DNA of 64,000 nt from Aquabacterium sp. (GTDB lineage: Bacteria > Pseudomonadota > Gammaproteobacteria > Burkholderiales > Burkholderiaceae_C). The notes below the pieces were generated by a model that worked only from the letters and a program-made list of their open reading frames with translations, had not been told where the DNA came from and did no database searches. The DNA is taken from the NCBI RefSeq assembly GCF_030652515.1, contig NZ_JAUSAR010000196.1:1-64000 (forward strand), in the 5' to 3' direction. The stretch's first letter is position 1, and each line of letters starts with the position of its first letter. Of the stretch, positions 18,768 through 27,476 are shown in pieces. The translations under genes and the position numbers were made by a program.

Positions 18768-18802
18768 GTCGGCCCAAGGCAAAAAGCCCCAAGCCGGCCG
18801 AC
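18768..18802 (+). promoter_or_regulatory. Stem-loop in the rpsP leader
   Basis: GTCGGCC (18768-18774) pairs perfectly with GGCCGAC (18796-18802), enclosing an A-rich loop, 65 bases before the rpsP start. It may be an autoregulatory leader of the ribosomal protein operon or just leader structure. No T-tract follows, so it is not a standard terminator. Confidence 0.4.
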
Positions 18803-18866
18803 AGGTCGCCGGACCCCGAGTGTCTCCCGGGAAAGGCAGCCGCCCAATTCATTTGAAGGACACATC

Positions 18867-19127
18867 ATGGTCGTGATTCGACTTGCTCGCGGTGGCTCCA
18901 AGAAGCGCCCCTTTTTCAACATCGTTGCCGCTGAAAAGCGCAACCGCCGTGACGGCCGCTTCCTGGAGCGCGTGGGTTTCTACAACCCCGTGGCTTCCGG
19001 TCAAGCCGAGTCGCTGCGCGTCGCTTTTGACCGCGTGGAACACTGGGTGAGCCACGGCGCACAAGTGTCGCCCACCGTGGAACGCCTGTTCCGCGAAGCC
19101 AAGACCAAGGCCGTCGCGGCTGCTTGA
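18867..19127 (+). CDS. rpsP: 30S ribosomal protein S16
   Basis: 86 residues, first gene of the rpsP-rimM-trmD-rplS operon. [16 protein letters not shown] and [14 protein letters not shown] are diagnostic of S16, a small-subunit assembly protein. GAAGGA (18855-18860) is the Shine-Dalgarno; the open frame upstream to 18057 is spurious. A leader with a stem-loop precedes it. Confidence 0.97.
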   Translation: MVVIRLARGGSKKRPFFNIVAAEKRNRRDGRFLERVGFYNPVASGQAESLRVAFDRVEHWVSHGAQVSPTVERLFREAKTKAVAAA

Positions 19128-19138
19128 GTCTTGATGGC

Positions 19139-19762
19139 ATGAACGATCGCGTGGCTGCGCCCTCCCTGGGGCTGGACGATGAAGTCGCCTGGCCTGAGGA
19201 CGCGGTGGAAGTCGCGCGCATCGGCGAGGCCTGGGGCATCCAGGGTGGATTCAAAGTCCAGCCTTTTTCGGGTGACCCCCAGGCCCTGTTCTGCACCAAG
19301 CGCTGGTTTTTGCGCCCTGCTGAGGTTCAGCCGGGCGTTGCTGTGCGCCCTGTTGCGAAGTCTGCAGCCCCCGCTGTGGCACGCCTGAGTGCGCCCCGCA
19401 CCCTGAAGATCAAGAATGCCCGCGAGCAAGGCGACACCATCGTCGCCACCGCCGACGGCATCACCGATCGCAATGGCGCAGAGGTTTTGCGCGGCGCCCG
19501 CGTGTTCGTGTCGCGCTCAGCCTTCCCCACGCCCGATTCCGACGAGTTCTACTGGATCGACCTCCTGGGCCTGACCGTGGTGAACCGCCAGGACGAAGTC
19601 CTGGGCACTGTGGCCGACCTGATCGACACCGGTGCTCACAGTGTGCTGCGTTGCGTTGACGAAGCCAACACCGAGCGCCTCATCCCTTTCGTGTCGGCCT
19701 ACATCGACAGCGTCAGCCTGGCTGACAAGCGCATCGTGGCCGATTGGGGCCTGGACTACTGA
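19139..19762 (+). CDS. rimM: 16S rRNA maturation factor RimM
   Basis: 207 residues from the ATG at 19139; a TTG at 19124 overlapping the rpsP stop would add five. The N-terminal RimM barrel begins [16 protein letters not shown] and the C-terminal PRC-barrel contains [13 protein letters not shown]. RimM binds S19 and helps mature the 30S head. The loop between strands near residues 65-95 is Ala/Pro-rich and longer than in short homologues. It sits 12 bases after rpsP. Confidence 0.94.
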   Translation: MNDRVAAPSLGLDDEVAWPEDAVEVARIGEAWGIQGGFKVQPFSGDPQALFCTKRWFLRPAEVQPGVAVRPVAKSAAPAVARLSAPRTLKIKNAREQGDTIVATADGITDRNGAEVLRGARVFVSRSAFPTPDSDEFYWIDLLGLTVVNRQDEVLGTVADLIDTGAHSVLRCVDEANTERLIPFVSAYIDSVSLADKRIVADWGLDY

Positions 19763-19778
19763 ACAAGGCGGCACGTTC

Positions 19779-20546
19779 GTGCGCTTTGACGTCATCACCC
19801 TGTTCCCCGAATTGTTCGCGCCCTTCCAGTCGGTGGGCGTGACGCGCCGCGCGTTTGAAAACAAGTCGGTCGATGTGCGCCTGTGGCCGCTGCGTGATTT
19901 CGCGGAAGACACCTACCGTCGGGTGGACGACCGGGCTTATGGCGGCGGCCCCGGCATGGTCATGTTGGTCGAGCCCTTGACCAAAGCCTTGAGCGCCATC
20001 CAGGCGGATCAGGCCGCGCAAGGTCTGCAGCAGCCATTGCCCGTGATCCTGTTCAGTCCGGCCGGTCGGCCCTTGACCCAGTCCCGCGTGCAGTCCCTGG
20101 CGCAAAGCCCTGGCGCCGTGTTGCTGTGCGGCCGCTACGAGGGCATCGACCAACGCTTCATCGAAGCCCATGTGGACGAGGAAATCAGCCTGGGCGACTA
20201 CGTGTTGTCGGGCGGCGAACTGCCTGCCCTGACCCTGATCGATGCCGTGGCGCGTTTGCAGCCCGGCGTGCTGAACGACGCGGCCTCGCACCAGCAAGAC
20301 AGTTTTTCGGACGGTTTGCTGGATTGCCCGCATTACAGCCGCCCTGAAGTGCTGACGGTGGAGGGGGTTGAAATGGCCGTGCCGCCAACCCTGATGTCGG
20401 GCCACCACGCCCACATCGCCAAGTGGCGGCGCGAGCAACAATTGACCATCACGGCCCGCCGAAGGCCGGAGTTGATCGAGATTGCCCGCCAGTCTGGCGC
20501 GCTCAGCAAAGAAGATGAGCGCTTTCTTAAAACTTTACTGCTATAA
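19779..20546 (+). CDS. trmD: tRNA (guanine37-N1)-methyltransferase
   Basis: 255 residues from GTG at 19779, with AAGGCGG before it; the longer reading from 19632 runs through rimM and is not real. [11 protein letters not shown] at the start, [13 protein letters not shown], the knot-binding [12 protein letters not shown] and [18 protein letters not shown] are signature SPOUT-family TrmD motifs. It methylates G37 to prevent +1 frameshifting. The stop codon lies inside the TATAAT of the putative rplS promoter. Confidence 0.96.
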   Translation: MRFDVITLFPELFAPFQSVGVTRRAFENKSVDVRLWPLRDFAEDTYRRVDDRAYGGGPGMVMLVEPLTKALSAIQADQAAQGLQQPLPVILFSPAGRPLTQSRVQSLAQSPGAVLLCGRYEGIDQRFIEAHVDEEISLGDYVLSGGELPALTLIDAVARLQPGVLNDAASHQQDSFSDGLLDCPHYSRPEVLTVEGVEMAVPPTLMSGHHAHIAKWRREQQLTITARRRPELIEIARQSGALSKEDERFLKTLLL

Positions 20547-20547
20547 T
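20542..20547 (+). promoter_or_regulatory. -10 element before rplS, overlapping the trmD stop
   Basis: TATAAT followed by CGCGG, in the same context as the -10 before rpsP. It contains the trmD TAA. It would allow rplS to be transcribed separately from the upstream operon genes. The -35 is unclear. Confidence 0.5.
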
Positions 20548-20625
20548 CGCGGTCTTTTCCCCGATCCTCTATCTGGCCCGCCACGCTGGCGACTGTGCGC
20601 AGACACGATCACTTAGGAGTTATCC

Positions 20626-20979
20626 ATGGATCTGATCCAGCAGCTTGAGCAAGAAGAAATTGCTCGCCTGAACAAGACCATCCCCGTGTTCGCCCCTGGC
20701 GACACCGTGGTGGTGAACGTGAACGTCGTTGAAGGTACCCGCAAGCGCGTGCAGGCCTACGAAGGTGTCGTGATTGCCCGTCGCAACCGCGGCCTGAACA
20801 GCGGCTTCATCGTGCGCAAGATCTCCAGCGGCGAAGGCGTGGAACGCACGTTCCAGCTGTACAGCCCTCTGATCGCTTCGATCGAAGTCAAGCGCCGCGG
20901 CGATGTCCGCCGTGCCAAGCTGTACTACCTGCGTCAACGCAGCGGCAAGTCGGCTCGGATCAAGGAAAAGCTGGCCTGA
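20626..20979 (+). CDS. rplS: 50S ribosomal protein L19
   Basis: 117 residues. The N-terminus [17 protein letters not shown], the core [19 protein letters not shown] and [14 protein letters not shown] are L19. TTAGGAG is a good Shine-Dalgarno seven bases before the ATG. L19 sits at the subunit interface. It is the last gene of the operon and is followed by a strong terminator. Confidence 0.97.
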   Translation: MDLIQQLEQEEIARLNKTIPVFAPGDTVVVNVNVVEGTRKRVQAYEGVVIARRNRGLNSGFIVRKISSGEGVERTFQLYSPLIASIEVKRRGDVRRAKLYYLRQRSGKSARIKEKLA

Positions 20980-21071
20980 ACGAAGTGAAGCCGCGGCTGC
21001 AAGTCGCGGTGCCTGCGAAGCGGGCATGCCAGGTTTCACTAAAAGCTGGCTTAATCCCAGCGACTCCCATC

Positions 21072-21104
21072 AACCGCCTGTTGCTCACGCTCAGGCGGTT
21101 TTTT
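21072..21104 (+). terminator. Rho-independent terminator after rplS
   Basis: AACCGCCTG (21072-21080) and CAGGCGGTT (21092-21100) form a perfect 9-bp stem with an 11-base loop, running into a T-tract. It ends 19 bases before the next start codon, so that gene needs its own promoter or readthrough. Confidence 0.9.
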
Positions 21105-21123
21105 GCTTTTCAAACTGTCCGTC

Positions 21124-21816
21124 ATGGTTCTGCCGTTTGACCCTCAAGCCACTGAAGTGCTCGGATACGACCAGCATCTGCCGGCCGTGGGCGCTGCGAG
21201 CCTGACCGCGCACGCCTTGCGCCAGCGCTTCAAGCATCCGCCAGAATGGACGCCTGATGTGGAGGTTGAGCGGTGGTTCAACGCCACCAGCCCCAGGCCC
21301 GCGGCGGTGCTGATCCCTTTGGTGATGCGCCCGGAGCCCACCGTGCTGTTGACCCAGCGATCCATGCACCTGAAAGCGCATGGCGGCCAGATCAGCTTTC
21401 CGGGAGGGCGGCATGAGCCCGCCGACATCACGCCGGTGAACACGGCCTTGCGCGAGGCCCACGAAGAGGTCGGCCTGCACCCTGAGCGGGTCGAGGTGCT
21501 GGGCAGCCTGCCCACCTACACCACCAATTCTGGTTTTGTGGTGACCCCGGTGGTGGGCCTGCTGCAGCCCTGGGATCTGGACGACGAACTGCTCAAGCTG
21601 GAGCGCCAGCCGGGCGAGGTGGATGAGATTTTCGAAGTGCCTCTGGCCTTTTTGATGAACCCGGCCCACCACCAGCGCCGCTTGCTCATCGTGGCTGGCG
21701 CACCCATTGAGCTTCTGGCCATGCCATGGTCATCCACCCTGGCCGAAGAACCGTATTTCATCTGGGGCGCCACCGCCGCGATGTTGCGAAATCTGTACCG
21801 ATTCCTGGTGGCGTAG
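21124..21816 (+). CDS. Nudix hydrolase, CoA pyrophosphatase-like
   Basis: 230 residues. The Nudix box runs GGRHEPADITPVNTALREAHEEVGL across residues about 99-123 (key residues Glu of REAHEE). LTQRSMHLKAHGGQISFPGG just before it is the UPF0035 signature of the CoA-diphosphatase (NudL/YeaB) group, which splits CoA into 3',5'-ADP and phosphopantetheine. The start at 21124 lacks a clear Shine-Dalgarno and lies just behind the rplS terminator. Confidence 0.85.
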   Translation: MVLPFDPQATEVLGYDQHLPAVGAASLTAHALRQRFKHPPEWTPDVEVERWFNATSPRPAAVLIPLVMRPEPTVLLTQRSMHLKAHGGQISFPGGRHEPADITPVNTALREAHEEVGLHPERVEVLGSLPTYTTNSGFVVTPVVGLLQPWDLDDELLKLERQPGEVDEIFEVPLAFLMNPAHHQRRLLIVAGAPIELLAMPWSSTLAEEPYFIWGATAAMLRNLYRFLVA

Positions 21817-21858
21817 CGCCAGCCCAGGCTTTTTTACATTGCTGCACGGGCGCACCGC

Positions 21859-21864
21859 TATGAT
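21859..21864 (+). promoter_or_regulatory. Possible -10 of the CobD/CbiB-family gene
   Basis: TATGAT seven bases upstream of the ATG at 21871, with TTTACA 20 bases before it. A start this close would give a nearly leaderless mRNA. Confidence 0.3.
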
Positions 21865-21870
21865 CGCCGC

Positions 21871-22866
21871 ATGAGTTTCTTCGCCGTGCTGTTCGCCTTG
21901 TTGATCGAACAGCTCAAGCCCTTGCCGAACCGCAATCCCATTCACCACAGCCTGACGCGCTGGGTGCTCTGGACTGGGCGCAATTTTGACGCGGGCGCGC
22001 CTTCGCACTCCAAGGTGGTCTGGGCGATCACGGTGCTGGGCCCGGCCCTGGCGCTGGGCTTGGTGTATGTGCTGCTCAACCGCTACAGCACGGTGCTGGC
22101 GCTGGTGTGGGACGTGGCCGTGCTGTACACCACGCTGGGTTTTCGCCAGTTCAGCCACCATTTCACCGCCATCCGCGATGCCCTGGACAACGGCCGCGAG
22201 GACCGCGCTCGCGAGTTGCTGGCCGAATGGCGCCACGTGGATGCCAGCGAGTTGCCCCGTGCCGAGTTGCTGCGCCATGTGATCGAGCATTCGCTGCTCG
22301 CGGCGCATCGCCATGTGTTCGGCGTGTTTTTCTGGTTCGTGGCCTTGTCCACGCTCGGCCTGGGGCCGATGGGTGCGGTGTTGTACCGCATGGCCGAGTT
22401 CACCAGCCGTTACTGGGCCTACAAGAGCCATGTAACGGGTGCGCCCACGCACGACGGGCTGATGAACCTGTCGCAAAAGCTGTTCTCGTGGCTGGACCAT
22501 GTGCCCGCGCGCTTGACGGCCTTTGGCTTTGCCGTGGTCGGTAACTTCGAAGAAGCGGTCGAGGCCTGGCGCCGACATGCCAAGCTGTGGATCAGCAGCA
22601 ATGAGGGCACGATCCTCGCGGCGGCGTCCGGTGCCGTGGGCGTGCGTCTGGGGGGCAAGGCGCCACCCGCCGCCTCGGAAACCCTGGACGTGAGCCGCAC
22701 GCTCAGCGGTGGCGATGACCCGGATACCACCTCTTCGGCCGGCAGCACGTCTGGCGTGCCACCCCAGATGGCGCATTTGCGCAGCGTGGTGGCCCTGATC
22801 TGGCGGTCGGTGGTGTTGTGGATGCTGCTGCTGGCCCTGCTGTCCCTGGCCAACCTGATCGGCTGA
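21871..22866 (+). CDS. CobD/CbiB-family membrane protein
   Basis: 331 residues with several hydrophobic spans (residues 45-70, 75-90, 145-175, 305-330). The opening MSFFAVLFALLIEQLKPLP and FGVFFWFVALSTLGLGPMGAVLYRMAEF match a Burkholderiales protein usually annotated as CobD/CbiB or AmpE-related. CbiB adds aminopropanol to cobyric acid, but no other cobalamin gene is near, so that role is doubtful. The region around residues 255-300 is a low-complexity loop. It converges on the thioesterase pair. Confidence 0.7.
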   Translation: MSFFAVLFALLIEQLKPLPNRNPIHHSLTRWVLWTGRNFDAGAPSHSKVVWAITVLGPALALGLVYVLLNRYSTVLALVWDVAVLYTTLGFRQFSHHFTAIRDALDNGREDRARELLAEWRHVDASELPRAELLRHVIEHSLLAAHRHVFGVFFWFVALSTLGLGPMGAVLYRMAEFTSRYWAYKSHVTGAPTHDGLMNLSQKLFSWLDHVPARLTAFGFAVVGNFEEAVEAWRRHAKLWISSNEGTILAAASGAVGVRLGGKAPPAASETLDVSRTLSGGDDPDTTSSAGSTSGVPPQMAHLRSVVALIWRSVVLWMLLLALLSLANLIG

Positions 22867-22898
22867 CCTGGGCGCTCACGCTCAGCTTGGGCTTGGTT

Positions 22899-23312
22899 TC
22901 AGCCCACTTTGGCGATCGTGCCTTGCGCGGTGGCGCAAAGCTTCTCGCTGCCATCGTCCAGCACGCTGAAAACATCGCAGCGGCAGGTGGCCGATGTTTT
23001 CCCCGCGTAGATCACCGTGGCCCTTGCCAGCAGTGCCGTGCCCACGCCGGGGCGCAGGTAGTTGATCTTGTACTCTGATGTCAACACGGCCGGGCCCAGG
23101 CTGGTGCCGCCGGCAAAGGTCAGCGCGTTGTCGGCCAGGTAGCTGATCACGCCGCCATGCGCGAAGCCGTTTTGCTGGCGCAACTCGTCGCGCAAGGCCA
23201 GGCGCAAGACCACGCCTTCCTCAAGCCCGTAGGCGATCAGTTCGGTGCCCAGCAACTGGCTGAAGCCCTGCATGGCCAGCACCCGGCGGCCCATGGCAAG
23301 CATGTCGGTCAT
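22899..23312 (-). CDS. PaaI-type hotdog thioesterase
   Basis: 137 residues of the hotdog fold. FAHGGVISYLADNAL carries the HGG and acidic residue typical of PaaI-type acyl-CoA thioesterases, and YKINYLRPGVGTALLARATVI is the paired strand region. It hydrolyses an acyl- or aryl-CoA to free CoA. It follows the second hotdog gene by 13 bases in the same direction, both downstream of the palindromic operator next to a TetR gene. Substrate unknown. Confidence 0.85.
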   Translation of the reverse strand: MTDMLAMGRRVLAMQGFSQLLGTELIAYGLEEGVVLRLALRDELRQQNGFAHGGVISYLADNALTFAGGTSLGPAVLTSEYKINYLRPGVGTALLARATVIYAGKTSATCRCDVFSVLDDGSEKLCATAQGTIAKVG

Positions 23313-23325
23313 GGTGTGGCCCTGG

Positions 23326-23766
23326 TCAGTCGATCTTGATGTTCATGGTGATGCGGGCGTGGAACACCCTGGTGCCCTGCGCATCGAAAATGTCGACCGG
23401 CACTTCGTGGTCGCCAGGCTGGTGCCAGGCCACCTGGCTGCCATCGGCCACGGCGCGCACATCGGTCTTGGCCTTGGCCAGGTATTGCACCGTCATGCCC
23501 TTGGGGATCCAGCGGGCGCCCGCGGGGATGGAGGCGTCGGTCATGGTGCCGGCCACCAATTCGGCCGCGTTGCACAGCGCGATCGCGTGGACGGTGCCCA
23601 AGTGGTTGGTGATTTCGCGGCGAAAGGGCACGGTGGCCTCGGCGCGGTTCGGCTGCAGGTCGGTGAACTGCGGCGTGATGGTGCTGAAGTAAGGCGCGAA
23701 CTGGCAGACAGCGGCGGTGAACTGGTCGGCGCCAGCGCTTTTGTACAGGTCGAGAAGTTGGCTCAT
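23326..23766 (-). CDS. DUF4442-type hotdog thioesterase
   Basis: 146 residues with the hotdog pattern ITNHLGTVHAIALCNAAELVAG, in which the usual HGG helix start is replaced by a His-Ala region, as in DUF4442 proteins. PKGMTVQYLAKAKTDVRA supplies the second half of the fold. It is the first gene of a two-gene unit with the PaaI-type enzyme. The upstream palindrome at 23808-23831 probably controls it. The natural thioester is not known. Confidence 0.8.
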   Translation of the reverse strand: MSQLLDLYKSAGADQFTAAVCQFAPYFSTITPQFTDLQPNRAEATVPFRREITNHLGTVHAIALCNAAELVAGTMTDASIPAGARWIPKGMTVQYLAKAKTDVRAVADGSQVAWHQPGDHEVPVDIFDAQGTRVFHARITMNIKID

Positions 23767-23807
23767 GAAGGGTCTCCGGGTGATGTGACGGTCAAAAACT
23801 GTTTGCA

Positions 23808-23831
23808 GAATAATATTCTGGAATATTATTC
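23808..23831. promoter_or_regulatory. Palindromic operator between thioesterase genes and tetR
   Basis: GAATAATATTC (23808-23818), TG, then GAATATTATTC (23821-23831): two perfectly complementary 11-base arms around a 2-base centre. It is AT-rich in a high-GC context and lies 41 bases before the thioesterase start and 12 bases before the divergent TetR start. That position and shape fit the operator of this TetR repressor, covering both promoters. Confidence 0.75.
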
Positions 23832-23843
23832 GGTGTCAAATGC

Positions 23844-24515
23844 ATGCCTGATGAAAGCCTTGCGAGTCTGCCGATGCCTGTTGCCCTGAACCCCGCCTTG
23901 AATGCCGTGCTGGAGCAGGCCTACCCGGGCGCGCGTGCCCAATTGAAACGCCGCATCCTGCTGGGCGCCTTGGCCTGCTTCAACGAGCACGGCATCGAGC
24001 CCACCACCATCGACATGCTCAAGGAGCGCTGTGATGCCAGCGTGGGCAACCTGTACCACCACTTCGGCAGCAAGGAGGGGCTCGTGGCCGCGCTGTTCTT
24101 CAGCGCGATGGACGCCCATGCGGTGTTGACGGACGAGGCTTTTTCTCAGGCCACCAGCCTGCGCGAAGGCGTGGTGGCGTTGGTGCATGCCTATGTGGAC
24201 TGGGTGACGGCGCAGCCGGAGCTGGCGCGCTTCATGTTCCAGGCGCGCGCCAGCGTGGCCAAGGGGCCGCATGGCCAGGAGCTGCGCCAGCGCAATCGCC
24301 TTCGCGGCAAGGCGCTGGTGGCCTGGTTTGCCGAGCCGGAACGGCAGGCGGGCCTGCGCGAGTGGCCTGCCGAGTTGTTGATGTCCCTGATCATTGGGCA
24401 GGCCGAGAACTACTGCCGCGCCTGGTTGTCGGGGCGGGTCAAGACCTCGCCGCAGCAGTACCGCGACATGCTGGCCGAGGCGGCCTGGTGTTCGGTGGCC
24501 CGCCCTGTGGCCTGA
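23844..24515 (+). CDS. TetR-family transcriptional regulator
   Basis: 223 residues from ATG 23844; another ATG at 23874 is possible. The DNA-binding domain covers about residues 30-80: RILLGALACFNEHGIEPTTI and DASVGNLYHHFGSKEGLVA are the TetR helix-turn-helix. The C-terminal part (residues 90-220) is the ligand and dimer domain. It is divergent from the two hotdog thioesterases across a palindrome and most likely represses them and itself. An acyl-CoA or fatty acid ligand is my inference. Confidence 0.9.
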   Translation: MPDESLASLPMPVALNPALNAVLEQAYPGARAQLKRRILLGALACFNEHGIEPTTIDMLKERCDASVGNLYHHFGSKEGLVAALFFSAMDAHAVLTDEAFSQATSLREGVVALVHAYVDWVTAQPELARFMFQARASVAKGPHGQELRQRNRLRGKALVAWFAEPERQAGLREWPAELLMSLIIGQAENYCRAWLSGRVKTSPQQYRDMLAEAAWCSVARPVA

Positions 24516-24524
24516 GCGAGGGGA

Positions 24525-24794
24525 TCAGCCCAAGGCTCGGGCCTTGGTCAGCCAGTCGCCCAAGGCGTTGACGATGTCGGTCTGGCTGAACGAACAGCTT
24601 TCTTCCGAGAACAGTGCGCTGGATTCAAGCTGCGTGAGGATGCGCTCCAGCACGTCGCGGTAGCGCTGCGGTAGCGCGGGCTGGTGCCCTTCGGCCGCGT
24701 TGCGCCATTGCTGGACCAGTGTGTTCAAAGGCAAGGTGCCTTGGCGAAAGGCATCCAACGTGGCGGGCAAAGGGCTGAGTTGGTCTGAAGGCAT
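24525..24794 (-). CDS. Small conserved-looking protein downstream of rsgA
   Basis: 89 residues, mostly helical, with no signal peptide or membrane segment. It starts six bases after the rsgA stop and is clearly part of that operon. I recognise no domain. The lack of hydrophobic stretches suggests a cytoplasmic protein; its acidic middle part (QRYRDVLERILTQLESS) is amphipathic. Confidence 0.7.
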   Translation of the reverse strand: MPSDQLSPLPATLDAFRQGTLPLNTLVQQWRNAAEGHQPALPQRYRDVLERILTQLESSALFSEESCSFSQTDIVNALGDWLTKARALG

Positions 24795-24800
24795 GGCAGG

Positions 24801-25790
24801 TCACCAGCGGGTCTGGCTGAGTTCATCGAACAGGGCGGTGTACAGGCTGATGCGCATGGCGCTGATCTCACCTTGCTGCACCGCGGTTTGAACACCGCAG
24901 CCCGGCTCTTGCCGGTGCGTGCAGTTGGTGAAGCGGCAGTCGGTGGCGTGCTTGGCAATGTCGGGCATCAGGTGCGCCAGTTGTACCGGCGTGACGTGGT
25001 GCAGGCCGAACTCCTGAAAGCCCGGCGAGTCGATCACCGCGGCGCGGTTTTCAGCGGCGCTGGTGGCTTCGCCTTCCACCCAGTACCAGGTGGAGTGCGT
25101 GGTGGTGTGCTTGCCGGAGTTCAGCGCCTGCGAGATTTCGCCCACCTCGGCGCGCGCATGCGGGGCCAGGGTGTTGATCAGCGTGCTCTTGCCGGCGCCC
25201 GAGGGGCCCAGCACCAGCGTGGCTTTGCCGCGCAGCTTGGGCAGGATGATCTCTTTGGCGGCTTCGCCCTGGTGCTTGAGCGACAGCTCGATGACCTCGT
25301 AGCCCATGGCGCGGTAGGGCAGCAGGCGCTCACGCGCCACCTCGGTGCCGGGCAGGTCGGTTTTGTTCAGCACGATGCAGGGCGTGACACCGGCCACTTC
25401 GGCCGCGATCAGCGCGCGGGTGAGCTGCGCTTCGCTGAACACGGGTTCGACCGCGATCCACATCAGCAGCAGATCCAGGTTGGCCGCGAAGGATTTGCTG
25501 CGCCATTCGTCTTGCCGGTAGAGCAGGTTGCGGCGCTCTTCGATGTTGACGATGACGCCTTCGTCCGAGCCATCTTGCGTGAGGTGCCAGGTGACGCGGT
25601 CGCCCACGACGACCTCGCTTTTCTTGCCACGCGGGTGGCAGATCAGGCGGCGGCCGTCGGACGTTTCGACGAAGCAATGGCGGCCATGCGTCGACACGAC
25701 CAGGCCGTTTTCAAGCTCGGTGCCCTCGGGGATGTCGTGGCGTTTGTTGGTGGCCGGAGAACGGGTGGAAATGCGTTGATGGGATCGCAT
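24801..25790 (-). CDS. rsgA: Small ribosomal subunit biogenesis GTPase RsgA
   Basis: 329 residues with the layout OB-fold (residues 30-105), circularly permuted GTPase and C-terminal zinc finger. G4 NKTDLPG precedes the P-loop GPSGAGKSTLIN, and G3 DSPGFQEFGL follows, the RsgA order. The zinc site is CRFTNCTHRQEPGCGV. It checks 30S maturation. It lies between phhB and the small protein in one leftward unit. Confidence 0.95.
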   Translation of the reverse strand: MRSHQRISTRSPATNKRHDIPEGTELENGLVVSTHGRHCFVETSDGRRLICHPRGKKSEVVVGDRVTWHLTQDGSDEGVIVNIEERRNLLYRQDEWRSKSFAANLDLLLMWIAVEPVFSEAQLTRALIAAEVAGVTPCIVLNKTDLPGTEVARERLLPYRAMGYEVIELSLKHQGEAAKEIILPKLRGKATLVLGPSGAGKSTLINTLAPHARAEVGEISQALNSGKHTTTHSTWYWVEGEATSAAENRAAVIDSPGFQEFGLHHVTPVQLAHLMPDIAKHATDCRFTNCTHRQEPGCGVQTAVQQGEISAMRISLYTALFDELSQTRW

Positions 25791-25795
25791 GGGCG

Positions 25796-26152
25796 CTATA
25801 GGCTCAGTGCATCAACGCGGGCGGCGCAGATGAAATCATTCAGGGACAGGCCGGCCACCGAGTGGGTGGACCAGCGAAGGGTGCAACGGTTGTAGCTCAC
25901 GGCCAGGTCGGGGTGGTGGTCCTGTTCGTGCGCGATCCAGGCCACGGCGTTCACGAAGGCCATGGTGTGGTGGAAATCTTTGAAGGTGAAGGTGCGGTGC
26001 AGCACACCGCCGGGCACGCTGTCGTCGATGGACCAGTCGGCCACCTGGGTCAGCATCATCTGGCCGCCCTGTGGGGACAAAGGCGCGCCGCTGCGGTGCT
26101 CGCAGCGTTGCTGGGCCAAGGGCAAAGCGGAAGGCTTCGGGGTGGTGCTCAT
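25796..26152 (-). CDS. phhB: Pterin-4-alpha-carbinolamine dehydratase
   Basis: 118 residues from ATG 26152; a GTG at 26158 would overlap the protease stop as GTGA and add two residues. TFKDFHHTMAFVNAVAWIAHEQDHHPDLAVSYNR holds the family core near residues 60-93, with the catalytic His pair and PDL motif. It recycles tetrahydrobiopterin-type cofactors and can act as a dimerisation factor. It lies five bases from rsgA. The N-terminal 30 residues are poorly conserved in type. Confidence 0.88.
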   Translation of the reverse strand: MSTTPKPSALPLAQQRCEHRSGAPLSPQGGQMMLTQVADWSIDDSVPGGVLHRTFTFKDFHHTMAFVNAVAWIAHEQDHHPDLAVSYNRCTLRWSTHSVAGLSLNDFICAARVDALSL

Positions 26153-26154
26153 GG

Positions 26155-27417
26155 TCACAAGCCCATGGCCGCCATGCGCTCGGACGCGGGCGGGTGCGAG
26201 TAGTAAAAGCGCACGTACAGCGGGTCGGGCGTCAGGGTGGACGAGTTGTCCTTGTACAGCTTGATCAAAGCCTGGCGCAGGTCAGTGGCCTGAGCGTGTA
26301 CGCAGGCATAGGCATCGGCCTGGAACTCGTCGCGGCGCGAGAAGTGCGCGAACACCGGGGCCACGAAGAACATCACCACCGGCACGGCCAGCATGAACAG
26401 CAGCAAGGCCAGTGCATCATTGGGCGCGCCCAGGTTGGGCGTGACGCCCAGGCCCTGGTAGAAGAAAACCTGGCGCGACAACCAACCCAGCAAGGCAAAG
26501 CCCAGCAGGCTCATGGCGAACATGCCGATCATGCGTTTGAGCACGTGCTTGTGCTTGAAGTGGCCCAGTTCGTGGGCCAGCACGGCTTCGATCTCGCCGT
26601 GGCTCAGGCGGCTGAGCAGGGTGTCGTAGAAGACCACGCGCTTGGACGATCCCAGCCCCGTGAAGTAGGCATTGGCATGGGCCGATCGGCGGCTGCCGTC
26701 CATCACGAACAGGCCCTTGGCGGCGAAGCCGCAACGCGCCATCAGGGATTCGACCTTGCCTTTCAGGGCGTCGTCTTCCAGCGGCGAGAATTTGTTGAAC
26801 AGTGGCGCGATGAAGATGGGGAACACGATCATCAACAGCAGGCTGAAGCCCACCCAGGCACCCCAGGCCCACAACCACCATTGCGGCCCGGCCGCGCCCA
26901 TCAGCCACAGAATCAACGCCGCGATGGGGGCGCCCAACACCAGGCCCAGCAAGCCTTCCTTGAGTTGATCACCCACCCACATGCCGAACTTCATGCGGTT
27001 GAAACCATGGCGTTGCTCGATGCGGAAGGTGCTCCAGGCCGCCAGCGGCAGATCGACCAGGCTGCTGATGAGGCCGAAGCTGAGGATCAGGGCCAGTTGG
27101 TAGACCAGGGGGCCATGGCTGGGCACCACGGCATCGCGCAAGGCGATGTTGAGGGCATCCAGGCCGCCCAGCAGCGTCCAGCCCACCAGGACCGCCGTGC
27201 TGATGGCCGTGCTGACCAGGTCAAAGCGCAGCTTGTCGACCGTGTAGTCGGCGGCGCGCTGGTGGTTGTACAGGCCCACAGCCATGTCAAACCCGGCGGG
27301 AACCTGGCCACGGTGCTTGACCACGTGCCGAATCTGGCGGCTGGCCAGCCACAGTTTGGTGATGATGGACGCCAGCAGGAAGGCGGCAAAAACCAGAGAG
27401 AGGGTGCTTGATTGCAT
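26155..27417 (-). CDS. M48 family (Ste24-like) zinc membrane protease
   Basis: 420 residues. The zinc motif is [10 protein letters not shown] near residue 280, with the third ligand in FQADAYA near residue 360. Several long hydrophobic segments (near residues 1-20, 60-85, 105-130, 155-205, 295-315, 335-355) fit the Ste24/CAAX protease barrel in the inner membrane. Bacterial members probably degrade or process membrane proteins. It heads the M48-phhB-rsgA unit and is divergent from orn, an arrangement common in Burkholderiales. Confidence 0.9.
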   Translation of the reverse strand: MQSSTLSLVFAAFLLASIITKLWLASRQIRHVVKHRGQVPAGFDMAVGLYNHQRAADYTVDKLRFDLVSTAISTAVLVGWTLLGGLDALNIALRDAVVPSHGPLVYQLALILSFGLISSLVDLPLAAWSTFRIEQRHGFNRMKFGMWVGDQLKEGLLGLVLGAPIAALILWLMGAAGPQWWLWAWGAWVGFSLLLMIVFPIFIAPLFNKFSPLEDDALKGKVESLMARCGFAAKGLFVMDGSRRSAHANAYFTGLGSSKRVVFYDTLLSRLSHGEIEAVLAHELGHFKHKHVLKRMIGMFAMSLLGFALLGWLSRQVFFYQGLGVTPNLGAPNDALALLLFMLAVPVVMFFVAPVFAHFSRRDEFQADAYACVHAQATDLRQALIKLYKDNSSTLTPDPLYVRFYYSHPPASERMAAMGL

Positions 27418-27476
27418 GGTTGCAAGTGTACGAGTTGCCCGACAATCTGCACTCGACCACCCATTGTTTGCCCCTC

